Assembly: GCA_020860745.1 (NCBI GenBank) | Contig: JAJBTR010000264.1 | Span: forward strand, 1-13,921 | Reading direction: 5' to 3' | DNA: 13,921 nucleotides | Origin: Lachnospiraceae bacterium | GTDB lineage: Bacteria; Bacillota; Clostridia; Lachnospirales; Lachnospiraceae | Part shown: positions 6,440-13,527 of the stretch, one piece after another | Position numbering within the stretch: the first letter of the stretch is position 1 | How the letters are laid out: every line of letters begins with the position of its first letter | The notes under the pieces: model-generated | The model's database searches: none | Told to the model about the DNA's origin: nothing | The model's input: only the letters and a program-made list of their open reading frames with translations | Program-made: the position numbers and the translations under genes

Positions 6440-6469
6440 CGAGCAGGAGGCAAAATCGCCTCCTGTTCG
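6440..6469. repeat. Second intergenic hairpin, REP-like
   Basis: The arms 6440-6451 (CGAGCAGGAGGC) and 6458-6469 (GCCTCCTGTTCG) pair over 12 positions with one G-U, around the 6-base loop AAAATC. No U-tract follows on either strand, so it is a poor terminator. It could be a copy of a dispersed intergenic palindrome or an mRNA-stabilising structure. Confidence 0.45.
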
Positions 6470-6500
6470 ATTATCCTTCTTTACAAAAAATACATCTACG

Positions 6501-6529
6501 TTTGCATTTTCCTTCTAAAGTGCTAAGAT
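6501..6529 (+). promoter_or_regulatory. Promoter of the MATE gene
   Basis: TTTGCA (6501-6506) and TAAGAT (6524-6529) are separated by 17 bases, placing the start point near 6536 and leaving a leader of about 30 bases. Confidence 0.55.
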
Positions 6530-6568
6530 AAAGAAACGACAAAAAGTGAAATGGGGATAGAGTTAAAA

Positions 6569-7924
6569 ATGACAAGCCATGTCAACGATTCACAAAAAGA
6601 CTTTTCTAAAGGCAGCGTCTGGAAAATTATCACTTCGCAGGCGATACCGCTGACCGTCGCGCAGTTGATTTACCTGCTGTATAATGTGGTAGACCGCATC
6701 TATATCGGGCACCTGCCGGGGGTCGGCAGCCTGGCCTTAACCGGGGTAGGACTGACCTTTCCGTTCAGCACGCTGATTCTGGCTTTCGCCAATCTCTTCG
6801 GCACCGGCGGCACGCCGCTGTTTTCCATCGCGCGCGGCGCAAAGGAAGAAGAAAAGGCGAAGGCCATCCTCGGCAATGTGTTTACCCTGATCCTGCTCTC
6901 CTCCGTTGTCATTTTTGCATTCTGTTACGTATTCCGCGTGCCGGTGCTCTATCTCTTCGGAGTCAGCGACGACACCATCGTCTATGCAGAGAGCTATCTG
7001 CAGATTTACCTCTTCGGCGTGCTGTTCTCCATGATCGTCACAGGGATGAACGGATTTATCAGTGCGCTGGGGTTTCCTCGGACTGCCATGTGGACGACCG
7101 TCATCGGAGCCGTGCTGAACCTGATTCTTGACCCCATTTTTATCTTTGCTCTGGGTCTGGGCGTACAGGGAGCCGCCCTCGCCTCTGTCATCAGCCAGGG
7201 AGTATCCGCGCTCTGGATTATGCGATTTCTGCTTGGAAAACAGAATGAATACCGGCTGACGTTCGCCCACATGTGCCTGAAACTGCGTCTGTTCAAGGAG
7301 ATCTTAAGCCTGGGTGTCACCGGATTTATGCAGCAGTTTACCAACTGCCTGGTTCAGATTGTATGCAACGCCACACTGCAGACATACGGCGGCGATGTTT
7401 ATGTGGGAATCATGACCATCATCAACAGCGTCCGCGAGATGGCGTCTCTCCCGGTCAGCGGCTTAAGCAGCGGCGCCCAGCCGGTGCTCGGCTACAACTA
7501 TGGCGTAAAAAAACCGCACCGGGTAAAGGAAGGCATCCGTTTTATGCCCCTGGCCGGCATCGTCTACACGGCTGCCATGTGGCTGGTCATCCTGCTGTTT
7601 CCCGGTGTGTTCTTACGCATTTTTTCCACGGACACGCAGACCATCACGCTGGGAATCCGCGCACTCCGGATTCACTTCATGGGGTTCGTCTTCATGAGCC
7701 TGCAGTTTATGGGCCAGTCCACCTTTGTAGGGCTGGGGAAGGCAAAGCGGGCCGTCTTTTTCTCCATCCTGCGCAAGGTCGTCATCGTCGTGCCGCTGAC
7801 GCTGCTTTTCCCGCTGTATCTGGGAACCGACGGCGTCTTTCTGGCCGAGCCGGTATCCAACCTGATCGGCGGAACGGCCTGCTTTCTCACTATGTGGTTT
7901 ACGGTGTACCGGAAGCTGGAGTAA
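6569..7924 (+). CDS. MATE family efflux transporter
   Basis: This is a multidrug and toxic compound extrusion protein: a membrane antiporter that expels cationic drugs or metabolites using a Na+ or H+ gradient. Its substrate cannot be told from sequence. The 451 residues from the chosen start form about 12 membrane segments in two similar halves. Typical family stretches are IPLTVAQLIYLLYNVVDRIY in helix 1, SLALTGVGLTFPFSTLIL in helix 2, NGFISALGFPRTAM in helix 4, and SLPVSGLSSGAQPVLGYNYG in the second half. I prefer ATG 6569 because GGGGATAGAG lies before it; an in-frame ATG at 6551 has no ribosome binding site. The stop (7922-7924) coincides with the broken end of an opposite-strand malQ fragment, and no terminator follows. 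The last few residues (TVYRKLE) may therefore come from a fusion point. The transporter otherwise looks complete. Confidence 0.9.
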   Translation: MTSHVNDSQKDFSKGSVWKIITSQAIPLTVAQLIYLLYNVVDRIYIGHLPGVGSLALTGVGLTFPFSTLILAFANLFGTGGTPLFSIARGAKEEEKAKAILGNVFTLILLSSVVIFAFCYVFRVPVLYLFGVSDDTIVYAESYLQIYLFGVLFSMIVTGMNGFISALGFPRTAMWTTVIGAVLNLILDPIFIFALGLGVQGAALASVISQGVSALWIMRFLLGKQNEYRLTFAHMCLKLRLFKEILSLGVTGFMQQFTNCLVQIVCNATLQTYGGDVYVGIMTIINSVREMASLPVSGLSSGAQPVLGYNYGVKKPHRVKEGIRFMPLAGIVYTAAMWLVILLFPGVFLRIFSTDTQTITLGIRALRIHFMGFVFMSLQFMGQSTFVGLGKAKRAVFFSILRKVVIVVPLTLLFPLYLGTDGVFLAEPVSNLIGGTACFLTMWFTVYRKLE

Positions 7925-8040
7925 CTTCTGTCAGCCGCCCGCAACATATCAACGAAAGCATACGCCTCCCTGCTAAAACATCCGATGCCGTAAGCTCCCG
8001 GCAGAGACGCCACCGGCATTAAAATTCCGCTCCTTCTCAT
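7921..8040 (-). pseudogene. malQ: 4-alpha-glucanotransferase (malQ), 5' stub
   Basis: About 40 minus-strand codons starting at ATG 8040-8038 read MRRSGILMPVASLPGAYGIG followed by CFSREAYAFVDMLRAADRSY. This is the well-conserved amino end of bacterial MalQ (amylomaltase), in which RxSGILLPxxSLPxxYGIG is followed by a conserved SYWQ(I/V)LPL block. Here the resemblance stops at SY, at about 7921, exactly at the MATE stop codon. The frame stays open further left, but only as a shadow of the MATE gene. AGGAAAGG lies upstream of the start. About 450 residues of the enzyme, including all catalytic residues, are gone. An in-frame ATG at 8067 is an alternative start. The stub shows that the adjacent sugar transport locus once handled maltodextrin or a similar alpha-glucan. 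Confidence 0.7.
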
Positions 8041-8105
8041 TCTTCTCTGACCTTTCCTGTAAAACATTGCTTCAAAATGCTATTATTCACTGATCCTTCG
8101 CTTTC

Positions 8106-8257
8106 CTATAATTCCCGCTTATATTCTCTCGGCAGTTTTCCCGTGTATTGCTTAAACACATGAGAAAAATAAGACGGATTGCTGATGCCAACCTGTTCGC
8201 AGACCTCCCCGATACTTTTATTTCCCTCTTCCAGAAGACTTTTTGCCTGATCTCAAG
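8106..8257 (-). pseudogene. AraC-type response regulator, C-terminal fragment
   Basis: In the frame ending at TAG 8108-8106 the minus strand encodes [20 protein letters not shown], then [18 protein letters not shown] and [10 protein letters not shown]. This is the second helix-turn-helix of an AraC/XylS domain, of the kind at the end of YesN-type response regulators. The motif [23 protein letters not shown] is diagnostic of the superfamily. A stop codon lies just upstream in this frame, and before it the sequence belongs to a permease gene in another frame. Only about 50 residues of a protein normally over 250 (AraC) or 400-550 (YesN) long remain, without a start. A YesM-type kinase is encoded at 11152-12963, so this may be the remnant of its partner. 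Placement 66 bases before the malQ stub suggests an old regulator-malQ unit. Confidence 0.75.
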
Positions 8258-8638
8258 AATCGCGATGGAAATCATGGTTGGTTTCAGCATCGACAATATC
8301 ACCACGAAAAACGTCCGGACCGGTCCGCAGCCGTCGATGGCGGCGGCTTCCTCAATCTCCAGAGGCAGATCCTTTACAAAACCGGTGAACATAAACACCG
8401 CCATTCCGGCTCCAAAGCCCAGATAAATAACCGGTATCGTCCACGGCGTATTCAGCTTCAGCGTATCCGCCGTCTTTGCCAGCGTAAACATCAGCATCTG
8501 GAACGGAACTACCATGGAAAACACAAACAGGTAGTAGCATATTTTGCAGAGTACCGTGTTAACCCGCGCGATATACCAGGCTGCCATCGACGTACAGAGA
8601 AGAATCAGCGCAGTAGATAGGGAAATTATTTTCTTCAC
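8258..8638 (-). pseudogene. MalG-type sugar ABC permease, internal fragment
   Basis: The minus-strand frame encodes a central piece of a carbohydrate ABC transporter inner-membrane protein of the MalG/binding-protein-dependent type. It runs LCTSMAAWYIARVNT, YYLFVFSMVVPFQMLMFTLA, LNTPWTIPVIYLGFGAGMAV and then the EAA-loop-like block EIEEAAAIDGCGPVRTFFVV, ending at LKPTMISIAIL. The EAA loop contacts the ATPase. About 80-100 N-terminal residues are missing; the apparent GTG start at 8638 has no clear ribosome binding site and lies in unrelated sequence. The C-terminal 80 or so residues are missing, because the frame runs out of phase into the response regulator fragment and stops at 8087. The permease that should precede it (MalF type) is absent. 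Both boundaries look like deletion scars. Confidence 0.8.
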
Positions 8639-8667
8639 GATAAACTGAAGAAGCGCTTCTACGAATC

Positions 8668-8695
8668 GCGGGAGCAGATGATTCTCTGCTCCCGC
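8668..8695 (-). other. Intercistronic hairpin after the binding-protein gene
   Basis: A perfect 11-bp inverted repeat (GCGGGAGCAGA 8668-8678 with TCTGCTCCCGC 8685-8695, loop of 6) lies 55 bases past the binding-protein stop. No U-tract follows on the minus strand. Such hairpins between a binding-protein gene and its permease genes protect the upstream mRNA from 3' decay and raise binding-protein output relative to permeases. Confidence 0.6.
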
Positions 8696-8749
8696 ACAAT
8701 CGCTCCCCGTACAGCGGGTGTCTCAGACTGTCATAGACAGACCATCCGC

Positions 8750-10102
8750 TTATTCATTTGCCGCTGCGTACTGCTGCGCCCAACCGGCTACGAATGCGGT
8801 CTCCACATTGGACCAGTCGCCGCCCGCATCATACTGGTTCATCGCTGCTACAAGGCCTGCTCTCCACTCATCCACGTTCGGTGTGTAATTGAATGCCCAG
8901 CTAACTGTGTATTTGCCCTCTTCGATGTACTGATTTGCATACTGGAAGAAAACATTCTCATTCTCGGCAGCCTGCGCATACGGAATCTCGCCAAACTGCT
9001 CCGCCATCATCGCTGTGCCCTCCTCAGAGGTAACCAGCCAGTACATGAAATCCAGTGTCGCCTGCTGATCTTCCCCGGAAGCATTCGCATTGACCGACCA
9101 GCAGTTCTCTGTGCCGGAGGCCAGACCGGCATTTTCCTCACCATCTACGCCGATGTAAATCGGAATCATTGCCAGTTCATCGTTGCTGTATGCTTCACTC
9201 AGAGCGGCATACTCCCAGGTACCGTTCTGATAGAACACCGCGCTGCCCGCAAGGAACTCTCCCTCCGCGTCATATCCGCCGGTCGCCAGCGTGGAAGCAT
9301 CGTATGCGCTGTCCTCAATATAGAGATCCCAGATCTGCCTGAAGTTATCCAGATATGCGCCGGTGATTTCTGCCGGAGCTTCTGTCCACTCATCGTCAAC
9401 CGACTCATAGTAAAGCGGCATATTTGCCAGGTGTCCGGTAAATCTCCAGGAGGATGAATCATCCATACCCGAGGAGGTAAATGCGTCAAAACCAAGTTCG
9501 TCCGCGCGGGCATGGATATCATCCGCCACAGTCTTTAAGGTGTCAAAGTTGTTAATATCATCCAGGCTGTAGCCGGCCTGCTCCAGAAGAGTCAGGTTTA
9601 CGATAATGCCAAAGCTCTCATAGCAGTAACCTGTCGAAACTGCGCGCCCCTCTTCATCGTAAAGCGTGAAATCGTCTGTAGTCAGCTCATTGTAAACATC
9701 CGTTCCGGTCAGGTCGATGCAGTAATCTCCCCAGGTTTTCACAGCCGCCTCATTGCCGACGACAAACAGGGTCGGCGCTTCCGATTTATCCATCTCCGCA
9801 GTCAGCGTAGAATCGTATGTACCGGATGCCGCCGTCACGACCTTTACCTCGACCCCGGTCTGCTCCGTGTAGGTCGCCGCAATCTCCTGCAGTGCCTCAT
9901 CCGCCTCCGGCTTCATATTCAGCCAGTAAACAGAACCTTCGCCTTCCGCCGCGGCGACCTCTGTGCTCTCCGCGGCGGCACTGCTATCGCCTGCATCGGA
10001 ATCGGTCGTTCCCGTATCACCGGAGGATCCGCATCCCGCAAGGAGAGATGCGCCCATGGCTGCCACCAGACCCATTGCCAAAAATCTTTTTCTGTTCTTC
10101 AT
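8750..10102 (-). CDS. Sugar ABC transporter substrate-binding lipoprotein (MalE/MsmE type)
   Basis: This is a 450-residue extracellular lipoprotein that captures a sugar and delivers it to an ABC permease. The signal peptide is MKNRKRFLAMGLVAAMGASL with lipobox LAGC, giving lipidated Cys24. A Ser/Thr/Gly/Asp-rich tether follows to about residue 55, then the two-lobed SBP_bac_1 fold, for example VYWLNMKPEADEALQEIAAT at the first strand and YEEF-like hinge sequences. Length is normal for cluster-B oligosaccharide-binding proteins. AAGAGGGAA lies before the start ATG. The malQ stub and MalG fragment downstream suggest a maltodextrin or other alpha-glucoside ligand, but binding residues cannot be assigned from sequence. 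No functional permease remains in this locus. It could work with a transporter elsewhere, act in sensing, or be on its way to loss. Confidence 0.92.
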   Translation of the reverse strand: MKNRKRFLAMGLVAAMGASLLAGCGSSGDTGTTDSDAGDSSAAAESTEVAAAEGEGSVYWLNMKPEADEALQEIAATYTEQTGVEVKVVTAASGTYDSTLTAEMDKSEAPTLFVVGNEAAVKTWGDYCIDLTGTDVYNELTTDDFTLYDEEGRAVSTGYCYESFGIIVNLTLLEQAGYSLDDINNFDTLKTVADDIHARADELGFDAFTSSGMDDSSSWRFTGHLANMPLYYESVDDEWTEAPAEITGAYLDNFRQIWDLYIEDSAYDASTLATGGYDAEGEFLAGSAVFYQNGTWEYAALSEAYSNDELAMIPIYIGVDGEENAGLASGTENCWSVNANASGEDQQATLDFMYWLVTSEEGTAMMAEQFGEIPYAQAAENENVFFQYANQYIEEGKYTVSWAFNYTPNVDEWRAGLVAAMNQYDAGGDWSNVETAFVAGWAQQYAAANE

Positions 10103-10158
10103 AAAAAATTCCCTCTTTTCTTTTTTAGGATAAAAAAAGTTACCTGTTGGTATCTATC

Positions 10159-10188
10159 CTATCAAAAAGAGGGAAAATCCTTTAACAA
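10159..10188 (-). promoter_or_regulatory. Possible promoter of the binding-protein gene
   Basis: On the minus strand TTGTTA (10188-10183) and TGATAG (10164-10159) are 18 bases apart, both imperfect. The predicted leader is about 50 bases and contains AGGATA and TATCCT elements that could pair. The weak boxes would fit an activator-dependent promoter, as expected if an AraC-type regulator controlled it. I found no convincing CcpA cre site. Confidence 0.35.
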
Positions 10189-10224
10189 TTTAAAAACATG
10201 AAATATCAAAAAAAATACTTCGGT

Positions 10225-11040
10225 TTAATTTTCCGCATTAAATTCCGCGATGCTTTCATCCTCTGCCCCCTCCTCCGTCTCCGCTGCCTTCGCAGTGGCC
10301 AGAAGCATCGGCGCCCAGGCCGTGCCCTCCGTATGCAGCGCCAGTGGTGTGATTCCCGCCGCCTGCAGCCGGTCGCAGCATTCCCAGAATTCCTCCCAGG
10401 TCTCCGGGAACTCCGAAATCCCTGCCTCGGCGAACAGTTCCTCATTCCAGAAAATGCCGGAGCAGGAGAAAGCCATCGTGCTCTCCGGCGCCAGGTAAAT
10501 GCTCCCATCGTCCTCCGTGACGCTCTCCAGGACTTCCTCCTCAATCATATTCTTCCACTCCGCATCATTGTTTATATAAGAAGAAAGATCCTCCACTCTC
10601 CCCTCCTCCGTCATTCGGTTGTAAAAGGATGGCAGGAGGCGCAGACTTGTTAAAATAGCCGGCAGGTCGTCCGTCACATTGAGCCGCTTCATATTCTGCC
10701 GCTCCTCCTGCTCCGTCTCCATCACCCATTCCACATCCAGATAATATGTGCCCTCATAAGCTTCATTAAAAGCCTCCACCAGATCTTCATCACTCCGGAT
10801 GCCGCTGGTAGGGCTGACCATGAGAATGACGGGAATCTCTACGGCACCGTCCGCTGCTGCATCACCGCCGTCCGTCCGCGCGGTCTCCGCCTCAGCACTC
10901 CCCGACAGCAAACCATCCGCCTGTGCGGTTCCTTCTCCGGCGCTCTCCAATTTCAAACTGCATCCGGCTGCTAACAGCATAGCAACTATTCCGACACACA
11001 TTACAACAAGCTCAATGCTTCGTCTTTTTTGTATTTTCAC
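10225..11040 (-). pseudogene. Second sugar-binding lipoprotein, C-terminally truncated
   Basis: The gene starts with GTG at 11040, preceded by AGGGAGGAAAC. The product has a lipoprotein signal (KRRSIELVVMCVGIVAMLLA) with lipobox AAGC and Cys27, then a Glu/Ala/Asp-rich linker to about residue 68. A solute-binding N-terminal lobe follows: VILMVSPTSGIRSDEDLVEA, then ELFAEAGISEFPETWEEFW and GITPLALHTEGTAWAPMLLA. It ends at residue 271 with IAEFNAEN, whereas family members have about 400-450 residues. Most of the C-terminal lobe is missing, and the promoter of the next binding-protein gene begins right after the stop. Its position directly behind the sensor kinase suggests a former ligand-presenting component of the sensing module rather than a transport protein. 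It could still be expressed, but a closed sugar site seems impossible. Confidence 0.7.
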
Positions 11041-11151
11041 CCGTTGTTTCCTCCCTGTCTTCTAAAGAACACGGCCTCACACATATCATTATTCCGAATC
11101 TCGCCATAACATCTGCTCAGGCTTTGGAAGATGGCTGCCTTTCATCTACAT

Positions 11152-12963
11152 TCACTCTGATGCCCCCGGGAGCCGCATCACACAGCAGGTCCCGCTCTCA
11201 TCCGTTTCATAGGCAAATCCTACGCCCTCCCCGTACTGCAGCCGCAGCCGTGTCACAATATTTACCACGCCATACCCATGCTGTCCATCCGGGAAACAGT
11301 TTTTCATCTCTGTAATCGGGAGATCAGTCAGCCGGTTAAGAAGCCGCCTCATATCCTCCCGCATCGGTGTCCCGTTATTATATACTTTAAGAAGCAGGCC
11401 GCCCCTGTCGTCCCCGACGGTAATCCGGATCAGCCCTCCCTCATAAATCTCTCCAAAACCATAATGCAGGGCATTCTCCGCCAGCGGCTGCAGGATCAGC
11501 TTCAATACCAACCGCCGCCTCACCTCGATGTCACACTCGATCTCGTACTGAAACAGATTTTTATTCCGGATCTGCTGAATTTCCATGTAGCTCCTTACGT
11601 TGTCCAACTCGTCCTCCACGGTGACCAGCTCACTGCCTTTGCTGAGACAAAGCTTCAGGTAGCGCGACAGTGCCTGTATCATCTGCATCGTCGTCTCTTC
11701 CCTATTCATGCGGGCCAGCATATAGATCGTGTCCAGTGTATTATAAAGAAAATGGGGATTAATCTGCGCGATCAGCGTATTCATCTCGCTTTTTCTGAGC
11801 TCCCGTTCCTGCTTTCGGATATCCTCCAGAAGCTGTTCGATATTATGCAGCATTTCATTGTAGGACTGACCGATCTGGTCCAGTTCCGTATTGGTATGCA
11901 GTTCAAGAAAGTGCCCGAAATCATTTCCGTCAAACCCGCTCATGGTATCACTGATATATCGAATCGGCCGGGTAAAACGCCGTGCAAAAAACATGCTCAG
12001 CACAGCCGCAATAAACCCGGTCAGCACGAAAATGATCACCAACACCATCTGAATCTGACTCAGACCGCTGTTCAACGTGCTGTTCGGGACAAAGGTAAAA
12101 ATCGTAAAACCGCAATCCGCCTGACGATAAATAAGATATCTTCCGCTTGCCATTTTCTCCGAAAATACTGTCACTTCCTCCTGTGCCGTCCCGGACATTT
12201 TCCCCGAGAGAGTGGCGACCTGTTCCAGATCTTCCTGTGCCAGTTCATATCCCTCCGGAACCCACGATGCGCAGAGTTCTCCATCAGCTGTCATCACGCC
12301 GACGCTCACCGCATCCGACAATTCCTCCTCACCGAAAATTTCTTTCAGGAAATCATCTCCCATCTTCAAAAACAACATCCCCGGTTCGTGGGCGTATTCG
12401 AAGCTTCGCACATATCTTACGATAAAAAGCGCCATCTCTCCGTCGCCGAAAAGGTAATCCTCTGTCCAGACCCACCGGGTCTTCGCATAATCTTCCCCCA
12501 GCGTATCCGCCAGCCCGCTCTCCAGAAAATCATGATACGTAACCTTGGAATAAGACCGGGTATAAACGTTTCCCTTATTATCCGCATAACAGTATTCCTC
12601 AGCATCATCCAGATTAATATAGGCAAAATACTTGCTCAGAGAATTTTGTTCCTCCCCTGTCAGTTCCTCCGCAAGCAGACTGTCCTGCACGCCATCGTAC
12701 AGGATACACTCCGCCGTCACCTCATCGGTCTTCTGGAACAGATTTTCCATGGTCAGCCCCATTTTTTCCGTCATATAAACATAGCTTTCCACAATCGTCG
12801 ACGCTGTGTTCTGACGCGTATAAGTAAGGACACAGACGCTGGACAGCAACAGGGCAATCAGCAGGATAGCCACCATGTTGGAAAAATATTTTTTTCTGAT
12901 TCTGTATCCTCTGTTCATTTTATACTCCATCTGGTTTTTGGACATCTCATTTCCTGCGCTCAT
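11152..12963 (-). CDS. YesM/LytS-type membrane sensor histidine kinase
   Basis: This is a 603-residue sensor kinase of the His_kinase (PF06580) class that usually pairs with an AraC-type YesN response regulator and controls sugar uptake genes. It has a membrane segment at about 29-48, an extracellular sensor domain of about 250 residues, a second segment at about 305-327 and a HAMP linker (ARRFTRPIRYISDTMSGF). The phospho-acceptor His404 lies in AQINPHFLYNTLD. The ATP-binding domain shows the N box with Asn497 (LQPLAENALHYGF) and a glycine box GYGVVNIVTRLRLQYG at 563-578. All catalytic motifs are present. AAAGGATGG lies before ATG 12963. No regulator gene follows, contrary to the common order; the next gene is a truncated binding lipoprotein 111 bases on. 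Only a C-terminal AraC fragment survives, at 8106-8257, so the kinase looks orphaned locally. Confidence 0.92.
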   Translation of the reverse strand: MSAGNEMSKNQMEYKMNRGYRIRKKYFSNMVAILLIALLLSSVCVLTYTRQNTASTIVESYVYMTEKMGLTMENLFQKTDEVTAECILYDGVQDSLLAEELTGEEQNSLSKYFAYINLDDAEEYCYADNKGNVYTRSYSKVTYHDFLESGLADTLGEDYAKTRWVWTEDYLFGDGEMALFIVRYVRSFEYAHEPGMLFLKMGDDFLKEIFGEEELSDAVSVGVMTADGELCASWVPEGYELAQEDLEQVATLSGKMSGTAQEEVTVFSEKMASGRYLIYRQADCGFTIFTFVPNSTLNSGLSQIQMVLVIIFVLTGFIAAVLSMFFARRFTRPIRYISDTMSGFDGNDFGHFLELHTNTELDQIGQSYNEMLHNIEQLLEDIRKQERELRKSEMNTLIAQINPHFLYNTLDTIYMLARMNREETTMQMIQALSRYLKLCLSKGSELVTVEDELDNVRSYMEIQQIRNKNLFQYEIECDIEVRRRLVLKLILQPLAENALHYGFGEIYEGGLIRITVGDDRGGLLLKVYNNGTPMREDMRRLLNRLTDLPITEMKNCFPDGQHGYGVVNIVTRLRLQYGEGVGFAYETDESGTCCVMRLPGASE

Positions 12964-13232
12964 TATACCATCCTTTATAAGGAAAAATCATCCAAAAAAG
13001 TAAACCTCTCTGAGACAAAACGATGTTTCCACAAAGGAATTATCATTCTCTGCCCATTGAAAAAGCGGAGGATGCAGTAAAAATTCAACTTCACTGTATA
13101 GAACACTGCCTTTTGACAGAATACAGTTTATAAAAAATCTTTTTTTCTAATAGCGCGGTTGCTAAGCCAACTGCACAGGTGGTAATTTTTTAAATTCTCC
13201 GGAATTAGATGGAACTGAAAAGGAAAATATAA
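12964..13232. other. Intergenic region upstream of the kinase gene
   Basis: No gene is supported here. The minus-strand kinase promoter must lie in this stretch, but I could not choose a convincing pair of boxes. A 6-bp inverted repeat CTGTAT / ATACAG (about 13095-13127) and a 7-bp hairpin GCGGTTG / CCAACTGC (about 13155-13173) are visible; neither is clearly functional. Confidence 0.4.
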
Positions 13233-13261
13233 TTGCAAACCACGGGAAAGTATGCTAGTAT
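13233..13261 (+). promoter_or_regulatory. Promoter upstream of the Rpn-family gene
   Basis: TTGCAA (13233-13238) and TAGTAT (13256-13261) are 17 bases apart, with TGC directly before the -10 (extended -10 element). The -10 region overlaps the loop start of a 9-bp inverted repeat AAAGTATGC (13247-13255) / GCATACTTT (13274-13282), which could be an operator. The start point would be near 13268. Confidence 0.45.
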
Positions 13262-13267
13262 CAAACC

Positions 13268-13527
13268 ATAAAAGCATACTTTTCTTATTCTTACGGGCAC
13301 AGGATGCGATGAGAGAGGCATCCGCCGTGTGCTGACAGATCTGCAGCTTTCCGGATGACAGTGTTCCGGACGGCTATTACACATTCTTCTGTATCTATGA
13401 AAATTCATGCTTTTAGATTCCATTTTACAAAGCAGGGATTTTCATACTAAGGGATACGGAAAGCGGAGAGGAGTTCTGCCATCGAGTGAAATACCCCTGC
13501 GGGTTAACAGACCAGAGGAGGTATTTT
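13268..13527 (+). other. Structured 260-base leader before the Rpn-family gene
   Basis: No open frame here looks real. The predicted leader holds a two-part stem: GCACA with TGTGC, enclosing GGATGC with GCATCC (about 13301-13335). Two TCCGGA copies follow (about 13349-13371). A good Shine-Dalgarno (AGAGGAGG, 13514-13521) is at its end. It does not match a riboswitch class that I can recognise. Confidence 0.35.

Noticed and set aside
7672..7920. Continuation of the malQ stub frame into the MATE gene
   Set aside because: The reading after SY has no MalQ resemblance and is antisense to conserved MATE sequence.
11278..13080. 600-codon open frame on the plus strand opposite the kinase gene
   Set aside because: The minus-strand reading has all kinase motifs. 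The plus-strand product is a low-information shadow rich in His, Pro and Gln and lacks a credible start.
13205..13423. 72-codon minus-strand frame upstream of the Rpn gene
   Set aside because: No ribosome binding site, no recognisable features, and it overlaps the predicted promoter and leader on the other strand.
13268..13527. Known riboswitch in the Rpn leader
   Set aside because: I compared it from memory with c-di-GMP, glycine, guanidine, fluoride, ZTP and T-box patterns and saw none of their conserved cores.
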